From positions 1 through 64,000 of the forward strand of contig JAWKVM010000026.1 in assembly GCA_041398025.1 (NCBI GenBank): a DNA stretch of 64,000 nt, in the 5' to 3' direction. Source of the DNA: JANQPX01 sp041398025. GTDB taxonomy: Bacteria; Pseudomonadota; Alphaproteobacteria; Geminicoccales; Geminicoccaceae. The position numbers and the translations under genes are program-made. Shown here piece after piece: positions 25,433 to 34,189 of this stretch (the stretch's first letter is position 1; each line of letters starts with the position of its first letter). The notes beneath the pieces were generated by a model. The model did not search any database, was not told the DNA's origin, and was given only the letters and a program-made list of their open reading frames with translations.

Positions 25433-26356
25433 ATGGCAGAACGGCATCGAACCGCGGCCGACATCCAAAAGCTCGTCCCATCGGGCGAGCTGAAGGAGCT
25501 TCGCCGGCGCAGCGACCGCGCGGGCCTGCTGTTTCTCGGCGGCCACATCCTGACCCTGCTGCTCACCGGCTGGCTGGTCGCAAACGCCCTCGGCAGCGCC
25601 TGGTTCCTGCCGGCGATGTTTCTGCATGGCGTGGTGATCGTGCACCTGTTCGCGCCGTTTCACGAGAGCACCCACGGCACGGCGTTTCGCTCGCGCTGGC
25701 TCAACCGCGCCGTCGCCTGGGTCACGGGTCTCGCCCTGCAGCTGCCGCCGACGCACTTCACCCTGGAACACGCCGCCCACCACAAATTCACGCAAGATCC
25801 CGTGCGCGATCCCGAACGCATCCCGGAAGCCTACAGCATCAGGGGCTATCTCTGGTTCGCCACCGCCATCCCCTATTTCCGCGGGAACTTCTTGAACTTG
25901 TTCAACCATGCACGCGGGCACTTCACCGACATGGAGCGGACGTTCATCCTGCCGAACAGCTTTTCCAGGGTGCAGCGAGAGGCCTGGATCATCTGGTCGG
26001 TCTATGCCGGGATCGCGGCGCTGTCGCTCGCCTTCGGGAGCTGGGCCGCGGTCACCTACTGGCTGCTGCCGCGCATGCTCGGCGAGCCCGTCATGCGCGT
26101 CATCCGCATGTCCGAACACGGCGCCTGTCCGCTCGTCCCCGACATGCTCCGAAACACACGCACGGTGGTCACGCTGACCCCGCTGCGCTGGCTGAACTGG
26201 AACAACGCCCATCACGCCGAGCATCACGCCATGCCGGCGATCCCGTTCCACGCGCTGCCTTCGCTCCACCGGCATCTCGGCCGCCATATCGACGAGGTCA
26301 GACCGGGCTACATCGACACCCAGGCTCATCTTCTGAAGAGCGCCGCCCGGTCCTGA
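25433..26356 (+). CDS. fatty acid desaturase-family membrane protein
   Basis: A 307-residue membrane protein with the three di-iron histidine boxes of the desaturase/hydroxylase superfamily: HESTH (residues 77-81), HAAHH (113-117) and HHAEHH near residue 260. Hydrophobic segments flank the first box (LLFLGGHILTLLLTGWLVA and WFLPAMFLHGVVIVHLF) and recur around residues 180-215. Members desaturate or hydroxylate lipids, or cleave other unactivated C-H bonds with O2. GGAG precedes the ATG. The exact substrate is unknown. It is head-to-head with the FAD oxidoreductase, 143 bp apart. Confidence 0.87.
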   Translation: MAERHRTAADIQKLVPSGELKELRRRSDRAGLLFLGGHILTLLLTGWLVANALGSAWFLPAMFLHGVVIVHLFAPFHESTHGTAFRSRWLNRAVAWVTGLALQLPPTHFTLEHAAHHKFTQDPVRDPERIPEAYSIRGYLWFATAIPYFRGNFLNLFNHARGHFTDMERTFILPNSFSRVQREAWIIWSVYAGIAALSLAFGSWAAVTYWLLPRMLGEPVMRVIRMSEHGACPLVPDMLRNTRTVVTLTPLRWLNWNNAHHAEHHAMPAIPFHALPSLHRHLGRHIDEVRPGYIDTQAHLLKSAARS

Positions 26357-26371
26357 GCGTCGAGCGCGGTC

Positions 26372-28219
26372 CTAGGCCTCTTCTTCGGGCTCCGGCTCCG
26401 GCAGAACACGCTCCCAGACCGCGTCGAGGCCGTAGCTCTCGAAATCCTCGATCAGCGTGGCGGCATCGCCATGGCCGAGCTTCGGGTGATATTCGACATG
26501 GGCGGGATAGCCGAACCGCCCGCCCCACACCGCACCGCGCGCGAGAGCGACATCGGCAAGACGCTGCCAGAACGGGCTGCTGGCCTCGGGCCAGGCGGGC
26601 TTGCCGTCGTCGTCATTGAGGACGATGTCGACCGCGAGGCCGTAATTATGCCAGGAGTGGCCGGCCGGCCTGTCGGTGACGATCTTGCCGGAAGCACTCC
26701 GCCCCTGCTCGTAACGCGCCTGCTGCTGGGCAAAGCTGCGATAGCCGGCGATCACCCGGACATCATGGCCCTCGCCACGAAGCTGGGCGATCATGCCGTT
26801 GACCAGCGCGACGAAATCCGGGTGCATGTGGGCGTTGGCGAGATGACCGTCGGGATCGGCGGGGTGCAGCTGTTTGGGCTCGCGGCGAAAGCGTTTTTCC
26901 TTGACCGGATTGGGCATGGCGGTGAGCTGGCTCTGCAGAACCAGATAGGACCGGCTGAGCTCCGCATTGGAGGCGATCAGGGCACTCACCGGCAGGCCGA
27001 GCGCACGCGCCGCATCGGCCAGCATGGGAGACGGCCGCCCAGCCTGAGCTTCACCTGGAAGCGCTGCGGTCGACGGAGAATAATCCCGCGCCGAGCCTGC
27101 GGCGAACGCCATCTCCTTACCCGTCGCCGAAGGGAGTGCTCGCTCGCTGAACTCGCCGAGCAGGCCCGTGAGCTGTCTCATCTCCGCGGCCTGAGGCGGC
27201 GCCAGACTCCTCCCCGGCATCAGGGCGTCGGCAAGCCGGGCCATGCCCTCATGGCGCGTGACCAGCGCCTTGTTGAGGGCGGGCCAGGTCTCGCGATTGC
27301 CGACCACGCCATCCTTGGCGAGTCCGAGCGCGCCCTGAAAGGTCCGGACCGCCTGGTCGGTCGCCGCGCCGAAGACTTTTTCCGAATAGGCCTGCAGAAA
27401 GCCGAGCAGCGAGAGTGCCCGCTGCAGGAGACCGACCGCGCGGTCCGAGGAGCCGAGCTGCAGCACGGGCAGATCGAAGACGCCGGAAGCCGGTCGCTCG
27501 ATACCGCCGCTCGGCGCGGTGGTGGCCGTGGTCAGCGTCGGGGGCGGTCGACTTCCCGTGTCGGAACGGCTCGGCAGATCCAACCTGGCAGACCCCTCCG
27601 TCCCATGGGGCGGCGGCGAGAGGCTGCTGGCAAGCGGCGAGGCGGTCGACACCGAGGGGTTGGACGAGCCGGGGCTGAGGGCGACATTGGGGCTGCTGCC
27701 AGGGGAGCTGTCCGACCGGCCCGGGGTGAAGGACGCGTTCGGCGTGCCGTTCGAAACGATCGGGTTGGCGGAGCCGTTCGCGACCGGGGCATTGGACACG
27801 CCTGGCCCCGCCGGTGCGTTGGAGGGCCCCTGCGCAATCGCGGCATGGGGCGCAGTACTGGCGGACGGAGCGTTGGATGACCCGTTGACACTCGTCGCAT
27901 TCGACACGTCGCCAGGGACGGGCGCCCCTGCTGCGGCGTTGCTGGCGGACGGGGTGCTGGCAGTCGGCGTATTGCCGGTCCCGTTCGATGGGCCATTGCG
28001 GCCGCTGTTGTCCGGCCCGCCATGAAAGCCATTGTCGGAAGGCGACCGATCGGGCCCGCGCCCGTCGCTGACCGCCCGGTCGAAGGCCCTGCCTCTGTCG
28101 CCGCCATGGCCGTGATCCGACCGCGGCCCGCCATCCGCCACGGCGCTTCTGTCCGGGCCATGATTCCCTCGGCCTGATCGCGCACCGGACAAGGGTCCGC
28201 CCGGCTGTACGCCATCCAT
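26372..28219 (-). CDS. peptidoglycan-binding M15-type peptidase with long low-complexity N-terminus
   Basis: A 615-residue protein in three parts. Residues 1-245 are low-complexity: first Gly/Asp/Arg-rich, then Ser/Asn/Pro/Thr-rich with recurring SNAP, SNGT and SNP units. Residues about 252-318 form a PG_binding_1 domain (LQLGSSDRAVGLLQRALSLLGFL, TFQGALGLAKDGVVGNRTW-like end). Residues about 460-600 are an M15/VanY-type endopeptidase with IAGYRSFAQQQARYEQGR, the zinc motif HSWHNYGLAVDIV (HxxxxxxD) and the last ligand in HVEYHP. No signal peptide is visible, which is more like a phage endolysin than an exported D,D-carboxypeptidase. It ends with a very acidic EPEPEEEA tail. Confidence 0.85.
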   Translation of the reverse strand: MDGVQPGGPLSGARSGRGNHGPDRSAVADGGPRSDHGHGGDRGRAFDRAVSDGRGPDRSPSDNGFHGGPDNSGRNGPSNGTGNTPTASTPSASNAAAGAPVPGDVSNATSVNGSSNAPSASTAPHAAIAQGPSNAPAGPGVSNAPVANGSANPIVSNGTPNASFTPGRSDSSPGSSPNVALSPGSSNPSVSTASPLASSLSPPPHGTEGSARLDLPSRSDTGSRPPPTLTTATTAPSGGIERPASGVFDLPVLQLGSSDRAVGLLQRALSLLGFLQAYSEKVFGAATDQAVRTFQGALGLAKDGVVGNRETWPALNKALVTRHEGMARLADALMPGRSLAPPQAAEMRQLTGLLGEFSERALPSATGKEMAFAAGSARDYSPSTAALPGEAQAGRPSPMLADAARALGLPVSALIASNAELSRSYLVLQSQLTAMPNPVKEKRFRREPKQLHPADPDGHLANAHMHPDFVALVNGMIAQLRGEGHDVRVIAGYRSFAQQQARYEQGRSASGKIVTDRPAGHSWHNYGLAVDIVLNDDDGKPAWPEASSPFWQRLADVALARGAVWGGRFGYPAHVEYHPKLGHGDAATLIEDFESYGLDAVWERVLPEPEPEEEA

Positions 28220-28569
28220 GATCGTCTCAACTCCGTCGGCTCAGAACCAAGATATACTCGGCAATCAGGCTAACTTATTCATCGATCGGGATAATACAGA
28301 GCCAATTCCAGCACGCTCAAGTCAAGTAAAATTCAGAGGATTCACTGATTTTAAATCTTTAGGAGAAAATATCCGTTCTTTTGTCATGCAACGTTCAAAA
28401 GCGCATGGCGGGCTCGGGATCACGGCGGCGTTCGATCACCGTCGCAGCGTTGTGAAGCGGCGTGCGCTTTCATCGCCCATCCGCACACCCCAACTATCGA
28501 CAAGCCATCGAGGGCTGCTATGCAGCAAGCGTCCGGCCTCTGCGCGGGATCTGATCAGGAGACGATGTC
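28220..28569. other. divergent intergenic region, AT-rich
   Basis: 350 bp between the M15 peptidase gene and the small membrane protein gene. Positions about 28245-28400 are unusually AT-rich for this genome and probably hold promoters for one or both sides. I saw no coding frame with plausible codon use, no RNA gene and no repeat. Confidence 0.5.
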
Positions 28570-28923
28570 ATGGAGACGGCAATGGCGACGACCGCATCAC
28601 CAGGCAGGCGACAAGGGGCCGGTCGCTGGCTGTTCGCGCTCGGTGGCCTGCTCCTCGCGCTGGCGCTTCTCGCCTTTTTCTACGAGCTGTACATGGCTGC
28701 GGAAAGCGGCGGCTATCGGACGATCGCCGCGGGCGAGCTCTGGTTTCGCCTGCATCCCTACAGCCTCAATCTCTCGCAGGCGATCATCCAGCGCTACGTT
28801 CTGCCGGGCCTCTGGGATCCGGTCATCGTCGGCCTGCTGCAATGGCCGGCCTGGTCGATCCTCGGAGCGCCCGGCGCGATCCTCGCCGTGCTGTTCTATC
28901 CGCGCCAACACCGAGACGGGTGA
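28570..28923 (+). CDS. small two-helix membrane protein upstream of msrP
   Basis: A 117-residue protein with two hydrophobic segments: WLFALGGLLLALALLAFFYEL (residues about 20-40) and a C-terminal WPAWSILGAPGAILAVLFY (about 92-110). Between them is a loop with FRLHPYSLNLSQAIIQRYVLP. It ends 6 bp before msrP, so the two are cotranscribed. I do not recognise a named family. It does not look like MsrQ, which is a six-helix haem protein of about 200 residues; here only one His lies in the loop. It could anchor or assist MsrP, but that is only inferred from position. ATG 28570 or 28582 may start it. Confidence 0.75.
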   Translation: METAMATTASPGRRQGAGRWLFALGGLLLALALLAFFYELYMAAESGGYRTIAAGELWFRLHPYSLNLSQAIIQRYVLPGLWDPVIVGLLQWPAWSILGAPGAILAVLFYPRQHRDG

Positions 28924-28929
28924 CCGCTC

Positions 28930-29925
28930 ATGCCGATCCACGAAAAAAAGGACTGGTCGATCGCCGACAAGGACGCGACCGACGAGGACGTCTATCTGAA
29001 CCGAAGGCGCATACTGACGGCGCTCGGCCTCGGCGGCGCGATCCTGGCAGCCCCGCTCGCCTTCCGCGCCATGGACGGCATCATGCCCAAACGCGCGCCG
29101 ATCGCCCCGCCCCAGCCCGACCCGTCGGCCGGCCTCTACCCGGTCGGGCGCAACGCCGCCTACAGCGTGGATCGCGCGCTTAGCGCCGAAACCGACGTGC
29201 TGACCTACAATAATTTCTACGAGTTCGGCTCGCACAAATCGATTGCGTCCGCCGCCCAGGCTCTGCGCATCCGCCCCTGGCAGGTGCGTTTCGACGGTCT
29301 GGTCGAAGCCGAGCGCACGATCGATATCGACGATCTTCTCAAAGCCATGCCGCTGGAGGAGCGGGTCTATCGCCATCGCTGCGTCGAGGCCTGGGCCATG
29401 ACCGTGCCCTGGAGCGGCTTTCCGCTGAAGGCGCTGGTCGACTATGCCAAACCGCTCGGCAGTGCCCGTTACCTGCAGATGGAGACCTTCATGGATCCGG
29501 AGATGGCGCCCGGCCAGGGGGCCGGCTGGTATCCCTGGCCCTATGTCGAGGGGCTGACCATCGAGGAGGCGACGACCGATCTCGCCTTCATCGCCACCGG
29601 GCTCTACGGCAAGCCGATCCCACGCCAGAACGGCGCCCCGCTCCGCCTCGCGGTGCCCTGGAAATACGGCTTCAAGTCGATCAAGTCGATCGTCCGCTTC
29701 CACTTCACCGAAACCCGCCCGAAGACCTTCTGGGAAGAAATCCAGCCGGCTGAATACGGCTTTTGGGCCAATGTGAACCCGGAGGTGTCGCATCCGCGCT
29801 GGAGCCAGGCGAGTGAGCGCCTCCTCGGCAGCGGCGAACGCGTGCCCACGCTGCTCTACAACGGCTATGCCGAGCAGGTCGCCCATCTCTACGGCAACCT
29901 CCAGAACGAACGCCTCTTCGCCTAG
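28930..29925 (+). CDS. msrP: protein-methionine-sulfoxide reductase catalytic subunit MsrP
   Basis: A 331-residue molybdopterin enzyme (YedY family) that repairs oxidised methionines in periplasmic proteins. The N-terminus has a twin-arginine export signal, NRRRILTALGLGGAILAAPLA. The molybdenum-ligating cysteine is in YRHRCVEAWAMTVPW, and the family motifs TYNNFYEFG, KYGFKSIKSIVRF and GFWANVNPEVSHPRWSQA are all present. Length is normal. The electron-donating membrane partner MsrQ is not adjacent; a 117-residue two-helix protein lies directly upstream instead. Confidence 0.95.
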   Translation: MPIHEKKDWSIADKDATDEDVYLNRRRILTALGLGGAILAAPLAFRAMDGIMPKRAPIAPPQPDPSAGLYPVGRNAAYSVDRALSAETDVLTYNNFYEFGSHKSIASAAQALRIRPWQVRFDGLVEAERTIDIDDLLKAMPLEERVYRHRCVEAWAMTVPWSGFPLKALVDYAKPLGSARYLQMETFMDPEMAPGQGAGWYPWPYVEGLTIEEATTDLAFIATGLYGKPIPRQNGAPLRLAVPWKYGFKSIKSIVRFHFTETRPKTFWEEIQPAEYGFWANVNPEVSHPRWSQASERLLGSGERVPTLLYNGYAEQVAHLYGNLQNERLFA

Positions 29926-30176
29926 GTGGCGCGGGTGGCGCGGCCACCTCGTTGACTTGGGGTTAGAGCTTTAGGCTGACGCTGCGGGGCTTGTCTCGCT
30001 TCGCAGTGTTCTCGGATGGGGGAATGCGGGCGCGGGACGCGGCCTTCGCCCCGTGCAGCCTTGCCTTTTCGGCGCTTGGTGGCAAGTTGACCGCCAATGA
30101 AGCGGCGGCGCCGTCTTCCGTCGATCGGTTCCGTTTCGGAGCCGGGCATCCTCGCGAGCGAGAAAGGTTGCGTCTC

Positions 30177-31487
30177 ATGAGAGGTTTCGGAACGCTTGTG
30201 TCCTCCCTGGCGCTGTGCACCGGCCTGGCCGCCACGGGCGCCTCGTCAACGCTCGCGCATGAATCGGCGGAGCACAACTGCGCGATCGTCGGCCAGTGGG
30301 TCGATCCGGCCACCGGCGATGTCCAGCCCTATGACCGCATGATCGAGGCGGCCGCCAAAGCGCCGATCGTGATGCTCGGCGAGATCCACCCCCATGCCGA
30401 TCACCACCGCTGGCAGCTCGCGGCGATTGCCGCCCTGCACGGCCGGCACCCGGACATGGTCCTCGGCTTCGAGGCCTTTCCCCGCGCCGTCCAGACGGTG
30501 CTCGACCGCTGGGTCGCGGGCGAGCTCTCCGAGGAGGATTTTCTGCGCGCGGCTGACTGGAGCAGGAACTGGGGCTTCGATCCCGAGCTCTATCTGCCGA
30601 TGTTCCATTTCGCCAGGCTCCACCAGGTGCCGATGGTCGCCCTGAACGTCGAGCGCGACTTCGTCTCGCGCATCCGGGACGAGGGCCTGGAGGCCATTCC
30701 CGAAAGCGAGCGCCGCGGCCTCACCGAGCCGAAGGCGCCGTCCGAGGCCTATCTCGACAGCCTTGCCGAAACCTTCGGCCAGCATCTCGACGTGCGCGAA
30801 GAGAGCGTGGCGCCGGAAGACGATGCCGAGGCCCTGCCCGAAGGCCATCCCGAGGCTCCCGAAGGCCATGCGCAGGCGGATGACGGCGCTTCTCCCGCCG
30901 ACATCAAGGACGATCCGCGCTTCCAGCGCTTCGTCAAGGTGCAGACCACCTGGGACCGTGCCATGGCCCAGGCCCTTGCCGACGCGAGCCGGCGCGAAGG
31001 CTCGCCGCTGGTGGTCGGCGTCCTCGGCAGCGGCCATCTGGAGCGCGGCTTTGGCGTCCCCTACCAGCTTCTGGATCTGGGCGTCGACGACGCCTCGGTC
31101 TTCCTGCCGATGCCCCCTGCCGAGACCTGCGACGAGTACAAGGAGGAAGTTGCCGACGCACTCTTCATCCTGCCGCCGCTCGGTCACGGCGACGCGGCGC
31201 CGAGCGGCCCGAAGCTCGGCATCATGATCGAAACGGCGGAAAACCAGGTCCGCGTGCTGCAGGTGATGGAGGACAGCATTGCCGCGAGCGCCGACATCCG
31301 GGACGGTGACGCCATCCTCGAGGCGGCCGGCGTGACGCTCGAGAGCACCTCGGATCTGATCGCCATCGTGCAGCAGCAGGCACCCGGCACCTGGCTGCCG
31401 CTCTCGATCGAAAGGGACGGCGAGACCCTCGACATCGTCGCGAAATTCCCGCCGATCGCCAAGGGTCACGGAAAGCCGGGAGAATGA
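30177..31487 (+). CDS. ChaN/TIKI-like exported protein fused to a PDZ domain
   Basis: A 436-residue protein with a signal peptide ending near STLA. Residues about 45-300 match the ChaN family (PF04187, haem-binding or TIKI/TraB-like fold): IVMLGEIHPHADHHRWQ with GEIH at 68-71, the MVLGFEAFPRAVQ strand, and VVGVLGSGHLERGFGVP with GSGH at 284-287. An acidic, His-containing insert lies at about 205-245. Residues about 345-425 form a PDZ domain (MIETAENQVRVLQVMEDSIA, DIRDGDAILEAAG). It acts in the periplasm. ChaN proteins bind haem, but the paired GxxH motifs and the PDZ would also suit a TIKI-like metalloprotease. Its stop overlaps the next start as ATGA, so the two are translationally coupled. 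Confidence 0.8.
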   Translation: MRGFGTLVSSLALCTGLAATGASSTLAHESAEHNCAIVGQWVDPATGDVQPYDRMIEAAAKAPIVMLGEIHPHADHHRWQLAAIAALHGRHPDMVLGFEAFPRAVQTVLDRWVAGELSEEDFLRAADWSRNWGFDPELYLPMFHFARLHQVPMVALNVERDFVSRIRDEGLEAIPESERRGLTEPKAPSEAYLDSLAETFGQHLDVREESVAPEDDAEALPEGHPEAPEGHAQADDGASPADIKDDPRFQRFVKVQTTWDRAMAQALADASRREGSPLVVGVLGSGHLERGFGVPYQLLDLGVDDASVFLPMPPAETCDEYKEEVADALFILPPLGHGDAAPSGPKLGIMIETAENQVRVLQVMEDSIAASADIRDGDAILEAAGVTLESTSDLIAIVQQQAPGTWLPLSIERDGETLDIVAKFPPIAKGHGKPGE

Positions 31488-33490
31488 GACCCATGGCCTG
31501 GCCCGAAACACGGACGCTCCGGATCGCCCTGCTCGCCGGTCTCGGCCTGATGACGGCACCTGCCCTGGCGGCGGACAGGCTGCATCACGCCATCGACCTC
31601 CGGCTCGAGCCGGTGGACGGGCGCCTGGAGATCACCGACCGGATCGAGATCGGCGGCCGCGAGCATCTGGCGATCAAGCCGGCCGCGGGCCTCACCATTG
31701 GCGAGATCACCGTCGATGGCGAGGCGGCGAGCGTGGAGGCCGACGACGGCGTCACCTGGATCGCCCTTCCGAACGACGGCGAGCATCGGGTCGAGATCGT
31801 CTATGGCGGCGCGCTCGCAACGGGCGACGGCCGGGGCGGCCTGTCCCCGACCATCGGCGAGGGCGGCGCCTTTCTGCCCTACGGCATCGGCTGGCTCGCC
31901 AATGGCGGCGCCGAGGACGACCGGGTCACCTATCGGCTCACCCTGGACGTCCCGGTGCCCTACAACGCCGTCGCGACCGGCAGGCTGGTCGAGGAGCAGG
32001 AGGCCGACGGACGCTACCGCGCGACCTTCGAGGCAACCCTGCCGACCGAGCCGCCCTCGGTCTTCGCCGGCGCCTATCGTATCGATGAGCGCCGTTATGG
32101 CGATCTCAGGCTGCGCACCTATTTCCCCGACGACCGCCAGGAGCTGGCCTCGTCCTATCTCGATCAGACCGCGGGCTATATCGAGCACTTCGAGGACGAG
32201 ATCGGCGACTATCCCTATGACGGCTTCTCGGTGATCGCCTCGCCGTTTCCCGTGGGTCTCGGTTTCCCAGGGGCGACCTATGTCTCCTCGCAGATCCTGC
32301 ACATGCCCTTCATGCTCACCCGCTCGCTCGCCCACGAGATCCTGCACAACTGGTGGGCCAACGGCGTGTTCGTCGACTATCAGGAGGGCAACTGGGCCGA
32401 GGGTCTGACCACCTATATGGCGGACTATGGGCTTGCCGAGACCGAAGGCGCCGAGGCCGCCTGGCAGATGCGTCTCGGCTGGCTTCGCGACTTCGCGGCC
32501 CTGCCTGCGGATCGGGATCAGCCGATCCATGCCTTTCGCGCCAAGGGCCACGATGCCGACCAGGTGATCGGCTACAACAAGGTCGCCATGGTCTTTCACA
32601 TGCTGCAGCAGGAGCTTGGTGCCGAGATCTTCAGCGCCGGCGTCAAGGACTTCTGGCAGGCCCACAAATTCCAGACCGCAGGCTGGAGCGACCTGCAGGC
32701 GAGCTTCGAACGGGCGGCCGGCGGGCGTGAGCTGGGCACCTTCTTCGAGCCCTGGCTGAACCGCGCGGGTGCGCCGGTCCTCACACTCGAGGCCGCCGAC
32801 CTGCGCGAGCAGGCGGCCGGCTATGCGCTCGATCTTCGCCTGTCCAGCGATTCGCCCGTCTACGATCTGCTCGTGCCGGTGCAGATCGAGACGCCTGGCG
32901 GGATCGAGCGGCGCACGGTGCGGCTGCACGGCGAGACCGCCACGGCCACGTTCGACCTTCCCAAGAAACCGCTTTCGGTCGGCATCGACCAGCGCCATGA
33001 CCTGTTCCGCCGGCTCGCCGCGGACGAAGCGCCGCCGATCCTTCGGGACGTCACGCTCAGCGCCGACACCCGCACAGTGATCGCGGTCGATGGCAATGAG
33101 CAGGCGGGCAAGCTTGCGGAGGAGCTGGCGGCGCGCACGCTCGATACCGGGCTACGCCTCGCCGAGGCCGAGGACGCGGCCATCCGGACCTCACCGCTGA
33201 TGCTGGTCGGCCTGAAGGACGAGCTCGCCCCCCTGTTGCCGAAGGCCGGCATCGAGGCCATCCCCGCCGCTCTCGAAGGTCAGGGCACGGCGCGGGTCTG
33301 GGTCGCCGCACGCACCGATGCACCGCCGGCGCTGGTGGTCGAGGCCGATGACCCCGACGCCCTCGGTGCCCTTCTGCGCCCGCTCCCCCATTACGGCCGC
33401 CAGAGCTATCTGGTGTTCCACAGCGGCCGGGTGACGGACAAGGGCGTGTGGCCGACCGGGGACAATGCGCTGACCAGACGCTTCGACTGA
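31484..33490 (+). CDS. periplasmic M1-family (gluzincin) metallopeptidase
   Basis: A 668-residue protein with a signal peptide (cut near ALAA). The zinc site is HEILH at 284-288 followed by Glu at 306 in EGNWAEGLTTYM, that is HExxH-x17-E, one residue shorter than the common M1 spacing. The exopeptidase GAMEN-like segment appears as PFPVGLGFPGATYVS. A beta-sandwich N-terminus and a C-terminal beta domain that ends in a receptor-like segment complete the protein. The start at 31484 overlaps the stop of the ChaN-like gene (ATGA); an ATG at 31493 is an alternative. It probably trims peptides in the periplasm together with the upstream protein. Confidence 0.88.
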   Translation: MRPMAWPETRTLRIALLAGLGLMTAPALAADRLHHAIDLRLEPVDGRLEITDRIEIGGREHLAIKPAAGLTIGEITVDGEAASVEADDGVTWIALPNDGEHRVEIVYGGALATGDGRGGLSPTIGEGGAFLPYGIGWLANGGAEDDRVTYRLTLDVPVPYNAVATGRLVEEQEADGRYRATFEATLPTEPPSVFAGAYRIDERRYGDLRLRTYFPDDRQELASSYLDQTAGYIEHFEDEIGDYPYDGFSVIASPFPVGLGFPGATYVSSQILHMPFMLTRSLAHEILHNWWANGVFVDYQEGNWAEGLTTYMADYGLAETEGAEAAWQMRLGWLRDFAALPADRDQPIHAFRAKGHDADQVIGYNKVAMVFHMLQQELGAEIFSAGVKDFWQAHKFQTAGWSDLQASFERAAGGRELGTFFEPWLNRAGAPVLTLEAADLREQAAGYALDLRLSSDSPVYDLLVPVQIETPGGIERRTVRLHGETATATFDLPKKPLSVGIDQRHDLFRRLAADEAPPILRDVTLSADTRTVIAVDGNEQAGKLAEELAARTLDTGLRLAEAEDAAIRTSPLMLVGLKDELAPLLPKAGIEAIPAALEGQGTARVWVAARTDAPPALVVEADDPDALGALLRPLPHYGRQSYLVFHSGRVTDKGVWPTGDNALTRRFD

Positions 33491-33619
33491 GGGCCGTATC
33501 CGGCCGAAAAACCGTGCTGCCATATTCCCCTACGGCGCAGCCGGCATTCTGGCTTTAGGCCGGAGCGCGGCGTGATGGTAAACTTTCCTGGTTAATCCCC
33601 TTCAGGAAAGGAGCCGTCC

Positions 33620-33991
33620 ATGCGCGTGACCCCGCTCGCCCTCGCCTGCTGCGCCGCCCTGCTCGGTCTGACCATCGCCGGCACCGCCCGGGCGGATGCG
33701 GTCAAAGCGACGCCCGAACTGACCGTGTTCAGCGCCAAGACCACCAGGTCCGCCGATGGCCGACCGCTGGTTCTGCGCGGCAGCGCCACCAGGCGGGGCA
33801 CCGTCGACGGGCGCTATGGCAGTGGGAGCTACGCGCCGGCCGGCCTGCAGTTCGGCGCCGGCGCCAAGCTCTGGATGACGGATCCTGAAACCGGCCGGGT
33901 GATCGTCTGCGACGAGCGCCGCACCAGCCGGGTCGGCAGCCGCTTCATCGGCTGTCTCGAAGATCGGCTGCCCTCCACGATTTACGAGTAG
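33620..33991 (+). CDS. small exported hypothetical protein
   Basis: A 123-residue protein with a clean signal peptide (RVTPLALACCAALLGLTIAG, cut near ARA). The mature part of about 98 residues is Gly/Ser/Arg-rich with one likely disulfide pair: Cys in VIVCDERR and Cys in FIGCLEDR. I do not recognise a family. AAGGAG lies 7 nt before the ATG. It stands alone, 130 bp after the M1 peptidase gene and convergent with a tiny membrane-protein gene. Confidence 0.72.
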   Translation: MRVTPLALACCAALLGLTIAGTARADAVKATPELTVFSAKTTRSADGRPLVLRGSATRRGTVDGRYGSGSYAPAGLQFGAGAKLWMTDPETGRVIVCDERRTSRVGSRFIGCLEDRLPSTIYE

Positions 33992-34009
33992 GGCATGGGT
34001 CCGAAAGCC

Positions 34010-34123
34010 TCAGACCAGAATGGCCAGCAGGAGGATGAACAGCAAAACCCCTGCCCACCCCTTCTGGTCCATGACCCAAAGGGCGATGATCAATAAGAAC
34101 AGGATGATGCCGAAGGTGCTCAT
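34010..34123 (-). CDS. 37-residue membrane protein
   Basis: A short frame from ATG 34123 to TGA 34010. The protein begins MSTFGIILFLLIIALWVMDQ, then KGWAG, then a second hydrophobic run ending LLLAILV. The two apolar stretches are split by a charged DQK turn, so it is a hairpin or a single long membrane helix. AGAGG lies 7 nt before the ATG. It is 66 bp downstream of prmA on the same strand and may be the last gene of a uvrD-prmA unit. The near-absence of any polar residue and the good ribosome site argue for a real gene. Confidence 0.6.
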   Translation of the reverse strand: MSTFGIILFLLIIALWVMDQKGWAGVLLFILLLAILV

Positions 34124-34189
34124 GATGCCTCTCGCTGCTCGACCAGCGTCTAAGTCCTTTGCCCTGCGGGTTGATTTTCCATTTCCCTA

